Source of the DNA: Alphaproteobacteria bacterium
GTDB lineage: Bacteria > Pseudomonadota > Alphaproteobacteria > JAAEOK01
Direction of reading: 5' to 3'
Assembly: GCA_024244705.1 (NCBI GenBank)
Contig: JAAEOK010000042.1
Span: 1 to 64,000, forward strand
Length of the DNA: 64,000 bases
Shown here: piece by piece, positions 35,450-44,131 of the stretch
Position numbering within the stretch: the stretch's first letter is position 1
Layout of the letters: each line of letters opens with the position of its first letter
The notes under the pieces: generated by a model
Databases searched by the model: none
The model's input: the letters and a program-made list of their open reading frames with translations, nothing else
What the model was told of the DNA's origin: nothing
Program-made: the position numbers and the translations under genes

Positions 35450-35911
35450 TCAGAACGAGTTCTTGAACAAATCGACAATGACGTTGGTCGCCTGAGCAAT
35501 CAGAAGAACGTCATTGCCCGCCATCGTCCATTCATATCCCTGATAATACGGTAGCTGGGAAGTCAATCCGTTGGGGAACCGGGTCTTGGCGATGCCTGGC
35601 GGGATTGGTTTCCCACGCGCGAGATTCTTCGCGATTCCGGGTGGCAGCGGCTTGACGGCACCGCCGAACGCGTTCGGGTCGCTGCGATAAAAATTGCGGA
35701 TGATATCAATATCGGACTGGGTTATGACCGGAAGCCCGGACGACGTGATCGTGACACCCGTATTCGTTCCCGGAATCGTCACATCGACGCTGCCGCCCTG
35801 ATTTCCTTGGTTTCCCTGATTGCCCTTGTTCTTTTCGTTCTTGGCGTCGGACACCGATGCGACGGAAAGGGCCAAAAACACGGCGAGAACGAGTGTTGGA
35901 ATCTTGCCCAT
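35450..35911 (-). CDS. CigR-like periplasmic protein
   Basis: A 153-residue exported protein. The signal peptide (LVLAVFLALSVASVSDA) is followed by a low-complexity GNQ-rich linker and a conserved C-terminal region: LPPGIAKNLARGKPIPPGIA, YYQGYEW and VLLIAQATNVIVDLF. This pattern matches proteins annotated as the CigR family, named after a Salmonella protein that dampens virulence. The biochemical function is unknown. The start is the second ATG, six bases after a perfect GGAGGT; the ATG at 35917 directly abuts that site and is unlikely to be used. Confidence 0.75.
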   Translation of the reverse strand: MGKIPTLVLAVFLALSVASVSDAKNEKNKGNQGNQGNQGGSVDVTIPGTNTGVTITSSGLPVITQSDIDIIRNFYRSDPNAFGGAVKPLPPGIAKNLARGKPIPPGIAKTRFPNGLTSQLPYYQGYEWTMAGNDVLLIAQATNVIVDLFKNSF

Positions 35912-35917
35912 TTTCAT

Positions 35918-35923
35918 ACCTCC
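35918..35923 (-). promoter_or_regulatory. Ribosome binding site deciding the CigR-like start
   Basis: GGAGGT on the minus strand touches the first ATG (35917) and is six bases from the second (35911). Only the second has a workable spacing. Confidence 0.7.
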
Positions 35924-36068
35924 GAGCTGCTCACATTGAAGTCATGATACCAAAAACGAAGTACCGGCGCCTTACTTCGATCCAACCGTATCGATCAAAA
36001 AACGCTGGAAATAATTCCGGCGAACGCCACCTAGGAATAGACCGGCGAAACTGAATGCGGGATGAACG

Positions 36069-36746
36069 ATGGGTATCGTCGAAATCATTGCCGTCACCAT
36101 GGGGGTGGCCTGGGCCAGCGGCATCAATCTCTATGCCACAATCGGAATGCTCGGAATTCTGGGCGCGACCGGGAACATCGCCCTGCCGCCCGATCTGCTG
36201 ATTCTCCAGGATCCGATTGTCATCGCCGCGGCGTGTTTCATGTACGTCGTCGAGTTTTTCGCCGACAAGGTGCCCGGCGTCGACAGCGGGTGGGACGCCA
36301 TTCAGACATTCGTCCGCATTCCGGCAGGCGCGGTGTTGGCCGCGGGCGCGGTCGGAGAGCTCGGACCTGGCGCCGAGCTCGCGGCGGCGATTGCCGGCGG
36401 CACGCTGGCCGCGTCGACCCATTCGGTCAAGGCCGGAACCCGCCTCATGATTAACGCCTCGCCCGAGCCGTTCACCAACTGGGGCGCCTCGGTCAGCGAG
36501 GACCTCATGGTCTTCGGTGGGTTGTGGCTCGCCTTGAACTATCCGATCATGTGGATCGGCATCGTCATCATCTTCGTGCTCTTGCTGATCTGGCTGTTGC
36601 CGAAGATCTGGCGCGGGGTGCGGGCTCTGTTTCGGAAGATCGGATCCATTTTCAGTGGCAAGGAAGCGTCCGCCGCCAAGGAGGCGGATGCGGCATTCGT
36701 TGCCGAGGCGGAAAAGACGGTTCGTTCGTTGCAACGGAACGATTAA
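36069..36746 (+). CDS. DUF4126 membrane protein
   Basis: A 225-residue integral membrane protein that fits the DUF4126 family: MGVAWASGINLYATIGMLG at the N terminus, DPIVIAAACFMYVVEFFADKVPGVDSGWDAIQ split over two helices, and a middle region GTRLMINASPEPFTNW. Five or six hydrophobic helices are visible, and the last 45 residues form a charged cytoplasmic tail rich in Ala, Glu and Lys. The role is unknown. GGGA lies about 6 bases before the ATG. It is convergent with mtgA. Confidence 0.8.
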   Translation: MGIVEIIAVTMGVAWASGINLYATIGMLGILGATGNIALPPDLLILQDPIVIAAACFMYVVEFFADKVPGVDSGWDAIQTFVRIPAGAVLAAGAVGELGPGAELAAAIAGGTLAASTHSVKAGTRLMINASPEPFTNWGASVSEDLMVFGGLWLALNYPIMWIGIVIIFVLLLIWLLPKIWRGVRALFRKIGSIFSGKEASAAKEADAAFVAEAEKTVRSLQRND

Positions 36747-36784
36747 TGACCCCGGCGCGGCGCGGGTTTTCGGCCGGCCGGCGC

Positions 36785-37465
36785 CTATCGCAAGCAATCG
36801 AAGTGAGGCCCCAATTGACTCATACGCCGTTTCAATTTGATCGCCCGTTCGGCGACATAGGGAGACGGTGGATTGACATTGTAAACACGCGGATTGGGTA
36901 GGGCAGCGGCGAGCAACGCCGCTTCGCGCCGCGACACCGAATTCGCCGAGGTGCGGAAATTTATCTGGGCGGCCGCTTCGACGCCGAAAACCCCCTGCCC
37001 CCACTCCGCTATATTCAGATACACCTCCATGATTCGCCGCTTGTCCCAAAGCGCTTCGATTACGAGCGTCAGATACGCTTCGGCGACCTTGCGGACAATG
37101 TCCCGCCCGGGCCAAAGGAACAGGTTCTTCGCCACCTGCATGGTAATGGTGCTGGCGCCGCGCGGTCGCTCGCCGGAAAACGCTCGCCCCACTTCGTTCT
37201 CCAAGGCATCCCAATCGAAGCCGCCGTGGCTGCAGAACAAATTATCCTCGGCGGCAATAACGCCTTCCGGCACGTAGGCCGAGATGCGGTCAAGCGGGAC
37301 CCAGGACTTGCGCAGTCCCTCGCCCTCGACCAAACGGATCACCATGAGTGGCGTGATCGGCACCGGGAGAACCCGATAGATCGCGATCATCAGGATGGGC
37401 CCCAGCAATAGCAACAAGATCAGACCCAGCGCGAGACGGCGAACGAATCTGAGGGGACGTATCAT
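36785..37465 (-). CDS. mtgA: Monofunctional peptidoglycan transglycosylase MtgA
   Basis: A 226-residue GT51 enzyme that polymerises lipid II into glycan strands without a transpeptidase domain. One N-terminal membrane helix (LALGLILLLLLGPILMIAIY) is followed by the catalytic EDNLFCSHGGFDWDA, RGASTITMQVAKNLFLWPGR, and KRRIMEVYLNIAEWG motifs in proper order. The ATG at 37465 gives MIRPLRFVRR, a normal start; the longer frame upstream adds no family feature. It is preceded by speE on the same strand, 67 bases away. Confidence 0.94.
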   Translation of the reverse strand: MIRPLRFVRRLALGLILLLLLGPILMIAIYRVLPVPITPLMVIRLVEGEGLRKSWVPLDRISAYVPEGVIAAEDNLFCSHGGFDWDALENEVGRAFSGERPRGASTITMQVAKNLFLWPGRDIVRKVAEAYLTLVIEALWDKRRIMEVYLNIAEWGQGVFGVEAAAQINFRTSANSVSRREAALLAAALPNPRVYNVNPPSPYVAERAIKLKRRMSQLGPHFDCLR

Positions 37466-37532
37466 GGCGCCAGCATTGAGACCCAAGAGGAGCGGCGGCG
37501 CAAGGTCGAGCGCCACGCGCCCGCGCCGTTGG

Positions 37533-38396
37533 CTAAGCCGATCCGCTTTGGTTGCCCATCAGGGCGGCGATATAGGGCGGGACTGCAAAGGCGCCGCTAT
37601 GAACGGCCGGCGTATAGTATCGGGTGGCGATATCGGCGGCGGCGAACCGCGTCTCCAAAGTCGCCGCGGAAACCGACCTCAAATCGCTATCGTCGCTCGC
37701 CCAACCGAACGCCATGACTCCGCCGACATACATCGGCACCGCCGCCAAGTAACAGGAAACGTCGCGAAATATCGGGCGCAGGCCTCGCGCCGTCGCGGTC
37801 AATTCGTCGCCCTGATAAAACGGGACACCGTTTTGGGTCACCAGCACGCCGCCGGGATTGAGGCGGTTCTTGCAAGCGGCATAGAATTGGCCCGAGAACA
37901 GGGCCTCGCCAGGACCGACAGGGTCGGTCGAATCGATGATCATGACGTCATAGCGTTCGCCGTCGCGGCCGACGAAGGCCACGCCGTCATCGATCACCAG
38001 GTCGGTGCGCGGATCATCGAACGCACCGCCGCAAATCGTCGGCAAATACTCGCGGCTGATATCGACCACGGCGCGGTCGATCTCGACCAGGGTCGCCCTG
38101 TCGACGGTCTTGTGCTTCAGGACCTCCTCGAGCGTGCCACCGTCACCGCCGCCGATAATCAAGACCGTGCGGGCGTCGCCATGGCCCAGCAGAGGAACGT
38201 GGGCCAACATTTCATGATAGACGAACTCATCGGCCTCGGTGGTCTGGACGATATCATCGAGCATCATGACCCGGCCCAGGGTCGGGTTGTCGAAGATCAC
38301 CAGCCGCTGATGCTCGGTGGCGCTGTCGTAGAGCACCGACTCCGCCTCGACCTGCATGCGGACCCCGTCATGCAGGGTTTCGACCATCCAGGCCAT
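37533..38396 (-). CDS. speE: Spermidine (polyamine aminopropyl) synthase
   Basis: A 287-residue aminopropyltransferase that moves the aminopropyl group from decarboxylated S-adenosylmethionine to putrescine. The N-terminal beta strands precede the Rossmann core with LIIGGGDGGTLEEVLKH, VEIDRAVVDISREYLP and the catalytic IIDSTDPVGPGEALFSGQFY. AAGGAG lies eight bases before the ATG at 38396. The gene starts two bases after the stop of speD, so the pair forms a compact polyamine operon. Confidence 0.95.
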   Translation of the reverse strand: MAWMVETLHDGVRMQVEAESVLYDSATEHQRLVIFDNPTLGRVMMLDDIVQTTEADEFVYHEMLAHVPLLGHGDARTVLIIGGGDGGTLEEVLKHKTVDRATLVEIDRAVVDISREYLPTICGGAFDDPRTDLVIDDGVAFVGRDGERYDVMIIDSTDPVGPGEALFSGQFYAACKNRLNPGGVLVTQNGVPFYQGDELTATARGLRPIFRDVSCYLAAVPMYVGGVMAFGWASDDSDLRSVSAATLETRFAAADIATRYYTPAVHSGAFAVPPYIAALMGNQSGSA

Positions 38397-38398
38397 GG

Positions 38399-38890
38399 TC
38401 AGGCTCCTTTGCCGCGGAGATGTTCGGAGACGACGATACGCGTCGGCGCGAAGGCGGCGCGGATCACTTCGACCGCACGCTGGGGCTCGGCGTCGCCGCA
38501 CATGAATATGTCGAGCGCGGCGAAACCACGTTCCGGCCAGCTATGAATGCTGATATGGGATTCCGCCAGCACGGCCACACCGGACACGCCGCCGTTGGGC
38601 GTAAAGTGGTGCAGGTGGATATGCAACAGGGTTGCCTTCGCGGCTTCGACGCAGTCGCGCAGCGTCTGCTCGACGTAACCGAGGTCGTCGAGGCGGTCGG
38701 CGCCGATCAGATCGATAATCAAATGGGTGCCGGCGAATTCGATGCCGTCGCGTTCGACGAAATAGTCCTTGCGGTCGTCGCCCGAGGGCGCGGATTCGCT
38801 TTGCGTGAGCAGTTCTTCCGTTCGGGCGGTGCTTGAAATCGGTTCCAAGTCCATCCCCAATTGGAAGAGGGCGTGATTTGCAGATGTCAT
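38399..38890 (-). CDS. speD: S-adenosylmethionine decarboxylase proenzyme
   Basis: A 163-residue class 1b AdoMet decarboxylase, which makes the aminopropyl donor for SpeE. Autocleavage should occur between Glu110 and Ser111 in LAESHISIHSWPE, leaving a pyruvoyl group on the alpha chain. The conserved THLIIDL and LHIHLHHFTPNGGVSG segments are present. The first 45 residues, rich in Ser, Thr and Glu, extend beyond the roughly 125-residue core of minimal SpeD proteins. GGGGAGG about 7 bases before the ATG at 38890 settles the start; the open frame running further upstream is not coding. Confidence 0.93.
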   Translation of the reverse strand: MTSANHALFQLGMDLEPISSTARTEELLTQSESAPSGDDRKDYFVERDGIEFAGTHLIIDLIGADRLDDLGYVEQTLRDCVEAAKATLLHIHLHHFTPNGGVSGVAVLAESHISIHSWPERGFAALDIFMCGDAEPQRAVEVIRAAFAPTRIVVSEHLRGKGA

Positions 38891-38941
38891 CTGCGACCTC
38901 CCCAACCAGTAGATGACCCGGCGCGGTGCCCGGGAGCGCCG

Positions 38942-38971
38942 GATATAGGGCTTCGCGGGTGAGCTTTTCAA
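38942..38971 (-). promoter_or_regulatory. Putative sigma-70 promoter for speDE
   Basis: On the minus strand TTGAAA (38966-38971) is followed after 18 bases by TATATC (38942-38947). The transcript would have a leader of about 45 bases before speD. The rest of the gap between 38972 and 39331 shows no gene or clear structure. Confidence 0.4.
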
Positions 38972-39331
38972 GCGAAAACTGCTTGCAAACCCTAAGATTT
39001 TCGGATTCTTCGCGGAGCCGGGAAGAGCCAGTTCGCCGGCCGACCGTGCCGGTCTCAAATCGCCGTCTTCGGACGCGTCATACCGGGCGGGTTTCGGACC
39101 CCGATGTTGTTCCGCCAGGCACTCTAGACCGCGCCCCAAATCCGGCCAAACCCAGCCGGAGCCCTCCCGATGGGCGGCACCCCAGCGCCGGTGGTAGCGG
39201 CGCCCATGAGGCACCACCAAACTTGAAGGTCCGAGCCATCGGCATGAAATCGAAATGAATGGCATCGGAATTTCATTGTGTGCAGAATGGCCAACGTCTG
39301 CGATGGCCGCGGACGAACAGGAGATGACAAC

Positions 39332-39826
39332 GTGACCCACCGCGACCGGCCGGGACCAAAGGCATTGCTCATACAGATCGCGCGCAGCGTAGCGATCGCA
39401 GCCCTCGTCGTAGTCGGCGCTTGCTCAACGATCGGCGTCGAACGGCCGCGGGTCTTCGTCGAAGATATCCGTCCCATTGGCGGCGGCGCGCTTTCGCAGC
39501 GGTTCGAACTCGTTCTGCGCCTTCAGAATCCCAACGATTCGGACCTTCACGTGCGTGGCATGAGTTTCGACCTCGATCTGAACGGGGGCCGCTTCGCGTC
39601 CGGGGTCAGTAATCAGCGAGTAACGATCCCGCGCCTCGGCAGTGCCACGATGACGGTCGATGCCTCGACCTCGACATTCGATCTGCTAGCCCAGGTCTTC
39701 CGCCTCTCCAACAACCCCACCCTGGATTATAACCTCCACGGCAAGGTGCTCGTCGACGGCACCTTGAGCGGCAGTGTGCCGTTCGAAGACGGCGGCGAGA
39801 TAACCCTCACTCGGCCCACGTCCTAG
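39332..39826 (+). CDS. LEA14/WHy-domain lipoprotein
   Basis: A 164-residue lipoprotein. The signal ends in the lipobox VGAC, and the mature part is one LEA type 2 (water-stress and hypersensitive) beta-sandwich domain: FELVLRLQNPNDSDLHVRGM, DLDLNGGRFASGV and a closing YNLHGKVLVDG. These domains are linked to desiccation or envelope stress, but no enzymatic role is known. The start is a GTG eight bases after AGGAG. Its last 20 bases overlap the 3' end of the convergent gene at 39807. Confidence 0.85.
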   Translation: MTHRDRPGPKALLIQIARSVAIAALVVVGACSTIGVERPRVFVEDIRPIGGGALSQRFELVLRLQNPNDSDLHVRGMSFDLDLNGGRFASGVSNQRVTIPRLGSATMTVDASTSTFDLLAQVFRLSNNPTLDYNLHGKVLVDGTLSGSVPFEDGGEITLTRPTS

Positions 39827-41411
39827 CCCCGGTCGCCGGCGCCATCGACTGGGAGGGGATATCCTGTCGTGAAATCAGGCACTGGAGCGCGCCCAACGAT
39901 CCGCCGATGAATCCGGCCGTCACCGGCGCGGCAATCAGAAAATATTCCTCCGGTACGCCCCTGACCGCCAATCCCAGGGCATAGGTCAACTTGACCACGA
40001 TCAGGCTGACGACGGCAGCGGGCACGCCATGTGCAACGAGATCGACGACGAAATTGATCGCCCGATGGTCGCTCAGCCGTAGATTTGACATCAGGACAAA
40101 TATCGTGCCGACCAGCGCCGGCGGCACGGCCCACGGAAAGATCTGCTGGATAACGACGCGGGCGTTCTCGGACGATCCGGTGGATACCATTTCCGTGTTC
40201 GCGTCCAACACCGCGAGCAAGAGTGCAGGCAAAACCGCCAGGCCGTAGCAGCCGGCAAACGTCAGGATCGCGGCGACCAGTTTGTCATCCCACTCGAGCG
40301 CGCCCATGAACTGTTCGCGGTCGAGCAGGTAGAGTTGAGTGCCGGCGCCGAACATCAGCGGCAACATGAACATGGGCACCGCGAGGACGCTCCAGGCGAC
40401 GCCGATTTCGATGAAATAGACGATGATGCTCGATTCGATCGCGCTGCCGGTTTCGATCAGCAACAGATAGGCGGATAGGGTGGAACCGATTATCGTTACC
40501 AGCCCCACAGTGACGATACCGACGATGATCTGGCCGGTCTTGAATTGCCATCCGACGACCCGCACGGCATGGATTTCGAGCTCTCCGGCCAGGACATTGC
40601 GCGCCTTGTATTCGTTGTTTTCAACCTGCAAGACGGCACAGACCAGGTAACGCGCAATGCGTTTGAGCATGGCCTCGAGATGGTCGTGGAAGAAGTCGGC
40701 GTCGCGCAATCCTTCTTGCACATCGTTGTGGATCGCTTCGAACTGCTCCTCCAACCGGTCCTGGAACGCCTGGTTCTTGGCAAAGAACAGGAAATAGGCC
40801 TTGGCTGCGCGAAAGCGGCGCGAGTTCTTGAGCCGCCGAATGCGGTCGCAGATTTCCTCGAAGACCCGGAGATCGCGTTCGATCGAACCGAGGCTTGGGC
40901 CGGCATTGGATTCGTCGTTTCCGACCCGTTCCAGATTCATCCGTATGCCGGTGATGACGTCCTCGGCGATCGCCCGCGCCTTCAGCGGTATGCTGGCGAA
41001 TTCATCGAGGAAATCACGCAGGCGCTGGTCGATTCGCGCGACCACCGGCACCGCCGGCAGCACCGCCGTTACCGCCATCGCCGCCCACGCCGGCGCGCCG
41101 ACATCCTTGCCTTCGATGGTGCCGATGAAGGTGACCAGATATTGCTGAAGCTCGGGAAACGAGCCAATGATGATGAGCCCGAAATAGACCGCGACATAGA
41201 CCCCGGTGTAGGTGAAGGACGCTAAATAATAGCGAAACCGCGTCGTGAACGATCGCGGATAGACCGGCGGATCGAGCTCCTCGATATCCGCCTTCATCAG
41301 GCTGTAGCGACCCTGGCTGAAGACGAACACCACGCCGAGGCCGACCCAGAAAGCCGGATCAGCCAATGTCGTGCCGAGGGTTCGGAGGACATCGTCGAAC
41401 AAATTCGACAA
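39807..41411 (-). CDS. Large multi-pass membrane protein of unknown function
   Basis: I do not recognise this 534-residue protein. It has an N-terminal membrane helix pair, a central soluble helical domain of about 160 residues rich in charged residues (about 130-290: RRLKNSRRFRAAKAYFLFF, RLEEQFEAIHNDVQEGL), then six to eight further transmembrane helices. There are no transporter signatures, ATP motifs or histidine-kinase features. Codon use and GC content resemble the neighbouring genes. It ends within the LEA14-like gene on the other strand. Confidence 0.75.
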   Translation of the reverse strand: MSNLFDDVLRTLGTTLADPAFWVGLGVVFVFSQGRYSLMKADIEELDPPVYPRSFTTRFRYYLASFTYTGVYVAVYFGLIIIGSFPELQQYLVTFIGTIEGKDVGAPAWAAMAVTAVLPAVPVVARIDQRLRDFLDEFASIPLKARAIAEDVITGIRMNLERVGNDESNAGPSLGSIERDLRVFEEICDRIRRLKNSRRFRAAKAYFLFFAKNQAFQDRLEEQFEAIHNDVQEGLRDADFFHDHLEAMLKRIARYLVCAVLQVENNEYKARNVLAGELEIHAVRVVGWQFKTGQIIVGIVTVGLVTIIGSTLSAYLLLIETGSAIESSIIVYFIEIGVAWSVLAVPMFMLPLMFGAGTQLYLLDREQFMGALEWDDKLVAAILTFAGCYGLAVLPALLLAVLDANTEMVSTGSSENARVVIQQIFPWAVPPALVGTIFVLMSNLRLSDHRAINFVVDLVAHGVPAAVVSLIVVKLTYALGLAVRGVPEEYFLIAAPVTAGFIGGSLGALQCLISRQDIPSQSMAPATGARTWAE

Positions 41412-41527
41412 CGCGCTACCTCATCTGTTGCCGCTCGCGGCTGACCCCGGTAATGCTGAGCGGAGGTGCTAAAGACGTCGTTTAGCTTTTAATCTTAGAT
41501 ATCAAGACACAAGCTTAGTACATTGTA

Positions 41528-41911
41528 TTAATTATTACACGATTTGCAACAATCCCATTCGATGCAGCCTTCCGGCGATCGCCGTATGCGGCAGGTTTGC
41601 CAGGCGCAACCGGGCTCTGCTTGGCGCTGTTGACATTGCGGCGGAGGCTGGCAGCTCGCCGCCAAGCTCGGGACCGTGCCCCGATCAGGAGCACTGCAAG
41701 AGCCTGCTGTCTCGACGGTGTCGACCGGCCGATTGGCGAACGATAGATCGGTACTGCAGGTGGCCGCCGGCGATACGGTCGCGATCCTGGTCTCACCTTC
41801 TGCCGAGTCGCCATACGATCCGGCATCGGCCGTCAAAGGCAGCGATCCGCCGCAAAGCAAAAATATCCACAGCACCGCCAGTCGCATGATGTGAAACGTT
41901 GTTGCGTGCAT
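41528..41911 (-). CDS. Small secreted cysteine-rich protein
   Basis: A 127-residue protein of unknown function. The N terminus is a signal peptide (MRLAVLWIFLLCGGSLPLTADA), and the mature region carries eleven or so cysteines, densest at the C terminus (GCAWQTCRIRR, GCIEWDCCKSCNN). Such a pattern implies several disulfides in the periplasm or outside the cell. The gene is flanked by AT-rich spacers. A second ATG eight codons later is an alternative start. No known toxin, inhibitor or knot family could be assigned. Confidence 0.55.
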   Translation of the reverse strand: MHATTFHIMRLAVLWIFLLCGGSLPLTADAGSYGDSAEGETRIATVSPAATCSTDLSFANRPVDTVETAGSCSAPDRGTVPSLAASCQPPPQCQQRQAEPGCAWQTCRIRRSPEGCIEWDCCKSCNN

Positions 41912-42107
41912 TTTCGTATCCGGCTAAGCCCAAGTCAGGGTCGGATTATACGCCGCTTTATCATCGAAATGAATGTCACCAATGCGTCCATATTGCCTGC
42001 ATGAAAACAAATCGCCATGCTAGAATAAGTTCGATCGACGGACCCGCCTAATGCACAGGTGGTTCGAGTCGTCGGCGAACAAATGTTGGGTGATCGAGGG
42101 TGTCGCG

Positions 42108-42890
42108 GTGCGGCTGACTGCGGATCAAATCGAAGGGTTCCAGCGCGACGGCTATGTGGTCCTACCCGACCTTTTCTCGCCGGAAGAAATTGCGGCGCTA
42201 CGGCGCCCCCTGCCCCGCCTGTTTGCCGAGGATATTCCCGCCAACGTCATCGAAAAACGCAGCGGCGTGGTGCGTACGGCGATGGGCCTGCATCTGCGCC
42301 ATCCGATCTACGCGGACCTGGTGCGCCATCCGCGGCTGATCGAGCCGGCGAGCCAGTTGCTCGAGGACGATGCTCTCTATGCCCAGCAGGTCAAGGTCAA
42401 CGTCAAGGCGGCGTTCGAGGGGGAAACCTGGCAATGGCATTATGATTTCGCCACCCATCACCACGAAGACGGCGTTGTCGCCCCGCTCGCCCTGAACCTG
42501 CACGTCTTTCTCGACGACGTGACCGAATTCAACGGGCCGCTGCATTTCATCGCGGGATCCCACAAGAAACCACCGCAACCGGCCTTCCTGGATACGACGA
42601 CGACGAGTTACGACCTCTGGTGCGTCGGGCATGATGTCGTCGCCGAGTTGACCGCGGCCGGCCGCCTGTTTGCCGCCAAGGGACGCGCCGGCACGGGATT
42701 GATATTCGGCGACTGCCTGGTCCATTGCTCGCCACCGAACCTTTCACCTTGGGACCGGCATATTTTTTCGCTGATCGTCAACCCGGTGTCGAATGCCTAT
42801 ACGCGGGCCGAGCGGCCCGATTGGAAACATCACCGCGATCTGACGCCGATCGAAACCGTGGCCGACGATTGTCTTATCGCGAAGAATTGA
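42108..42890 (+). CDS. PhyH-family Fe(II)/2-oxoglutarate dioxygenase, EctD-like
   Basis: A 260-residue non-haem iron dioxygenase. WQWHYDFATHHHEDG supplies two iron ligands (His111, Asp113) and is close to the ectoine hydroxylase signature WHSDFETWHxEDG. FNGPLHFIAGSHK and GLIFGDCLVHCSPPN with a downstream Arg give the third His and the 2-oxoglutarate contact. It should hydroxylate a small substrate, possibly ectoine or a relative, but no ectABC genes are in the window. The start is a GTG preceded by GAGGGT; longer in-frame starts exist up to 42051. Its final 60 bases are repeated near 45788-45848. Confidence 0.85.
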   Translation: MRLTADQIEGFQRDGYVVLPDLFSPEEIAALRRPLPRLFAEDIPANVIEKRSGVVRTAMGLHLRHPIYADLVRHPRLIEPASQLLEDDALYAQQVKVNVKAAFEGETWQWHYDFATHHHEDGVVAPLALNLHVFLDDVTEFNGPLHFIAGSHKKPPQPAFLDTTTTSYDLWCVGHDVVAELTAAGRLFAAKGRAGTGLIFGDCLVHCSPPNLSPWDRHIFSLIVNPVSNAYTRAERPDWKHHRDLTPIETVADDCLIAKN

Positions 42891-43431
42891 ACGACACCGG
42901 CGGCGCGATCCGCAATCTTTCAAGGCAGGACGGCATTTAGAATAATCGAACGGCGCTCAGAAGAGCGCAACGCCGCGGTGCAAGCAGTCGACCATGCATA
43001 AACGGCAGTAATCGCTCGCCGAGTTTGAAAGGTGCCGCAATGGCGTCTGTCGTGTTGGGGCGCTCTTGCCAAGATTTACTCAGAAGAACAACATATTCGC
43101 AGCTGCCATCTTTGCCATTTCCTCTGAATCTGGGCAGAATAGATTTACATTACAAATTAGGCGTGAGGGGGCGCAAGAGCGCGCCAACCGTCGCTTTAAA
43201 GCGACCACAACCTAGTCGTTGCCAAGGAAATTTCGGGACGCGCCCTCAACTTGCCCGTCTGGGACATGATCATTTCTCGTCCGCATGGATTGCAAGGATC
43301 CCGTGCTCTGCGATTTTTCCGTTTCTCCTCGCTTGGGCTCGCGGACGATGTGGCCCAAGTGATCAAGATCCTCCGACGCCTGTTAAGGCGGGCACAAACT
43401 CGTCCCTCATATCGTAATGAAAGGTGCGAAA
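42891..43431. other. Intergenic, no supported gene
   Basis: A 541-base gap between the dioxygenase and a lipoprotein. An open frame of 130 codons from 43025 exists, but its peptide has irregular composition with many Arg, Ser and Pro and no domain, so it is not called. No terminator or repeat was identified by eye. Confidence 0.4.
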
Positions 43432-44070
43432 ATGTTCTCATGCGAGAAAATACTCAATTTGTTTATGCCGATGATCGCGGCCGCGTCGCTCATATCGTTG
43501 AGCGCCTGCGCATCCTACGACAAGCAACATGTCGACTATGCGGATTCGAGCGCCTACGTCAGTACCGTTACGGTGGAAGGGATCACATTGTCAGCGGAGC
43601 CTTACGACACCGAGGCGGAAGTCGTGAGCGCCTTCGATGAGCCGCTAAACGAAAAGGGTTACTACCCGATAAGGGTCCATTTGAACAACGGGTCCCAGGA
43701 CCGCATCATCGTGCTGCGGGAAACGGTCGAATTGGAATCCCCGAAAGGGCAGACTTTTCGGCCGGTTGGGGCGGCGGTGATGGCGGACGATTTCGAGGAC
43801 GACGCGGTTGCCTATGCGCTGCTCGGGTTCGGCATTTTCTCCTACGCTTCGGCCAAGGACGCAAACAAGGAGCGTGAGGCCGACTATCACGCCAAGGAAA
43901 TTCCTGAATCACGAATCATCGCACCCGGAAGCTCCTTGGGCGCGTTCGTCTATTTCCAGCTGCCGGAGGGGGTCGACATCAACAGCTGCACACTGAGGGG
44001 GACCGTCGAGCACATGGACGGCGGCGGGGTGACGTCGTTCGAGTTGCCGTTTGGCCAAAGGTCAAGTTAG
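43432..44070 (+). CDS. Lipoprotein of unknown function
   Basis: A 212-residue lipoprotein with lipobox LSAC after a standard signal. The mature protein begins CASYDKQHVDYADSS, has a beta-rich middle and one hydrophobic, Gly/Ala-rich segment (AYALLGFGIFSYASA) that might contact the membrane, then another beta-rich region ending in FELPFGQ. No family is recognised. AAAGG precedes the second ATG at 43432; an ATG at 43417 lacks a site. It is the first of three consecutive lipoprotein genes on this strand. Confidence 0.7.
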   Translation: MFSCEKILNLFMPMIAAASLISLSACASYDKQHVDYADSSAYVSTVTVEGITLSAEPYDTEAEVVSAFDEPLNEKGYYPIRVHLNNGSQDRIIVLRETVELESPKGQTFRPVGAAVMADDFEDDAVAYALLGFGIFSYASAKDANKEREADYHAKEIPESRIIAPGSSLGAFVYFQLPEGVDINSCTLRGTVEHMDGGGVTSFELPFGQRSS

Positions 44071-44131
44071 ACCTCGGCGAAAGTCGGGACCGCAACCGCG
44101 GAGCCACGGCCTCGGGGCGGAAGGAATTCAA

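Noticed and set aside
35931-37214. 427-codon minus-strand frame over the DUF4126 gene
   Set aside because: It covers both the DUF4126 gene and part of mtgA, both supported by family motifs; its own peptide matches nothing.
38891-39340. N-terminal extension of the speD frame
   Set aside because: GGGGAGG before 38890 and the start of SpeD-like sequence show the true start; a promoter-like pair lies inside the extension.
43025-43417. 130-codon open frame before the first lipoprotein
   Set aside because: A modest ribosome-like string exists, but the peptide has irregular composition, no signal and no domain.
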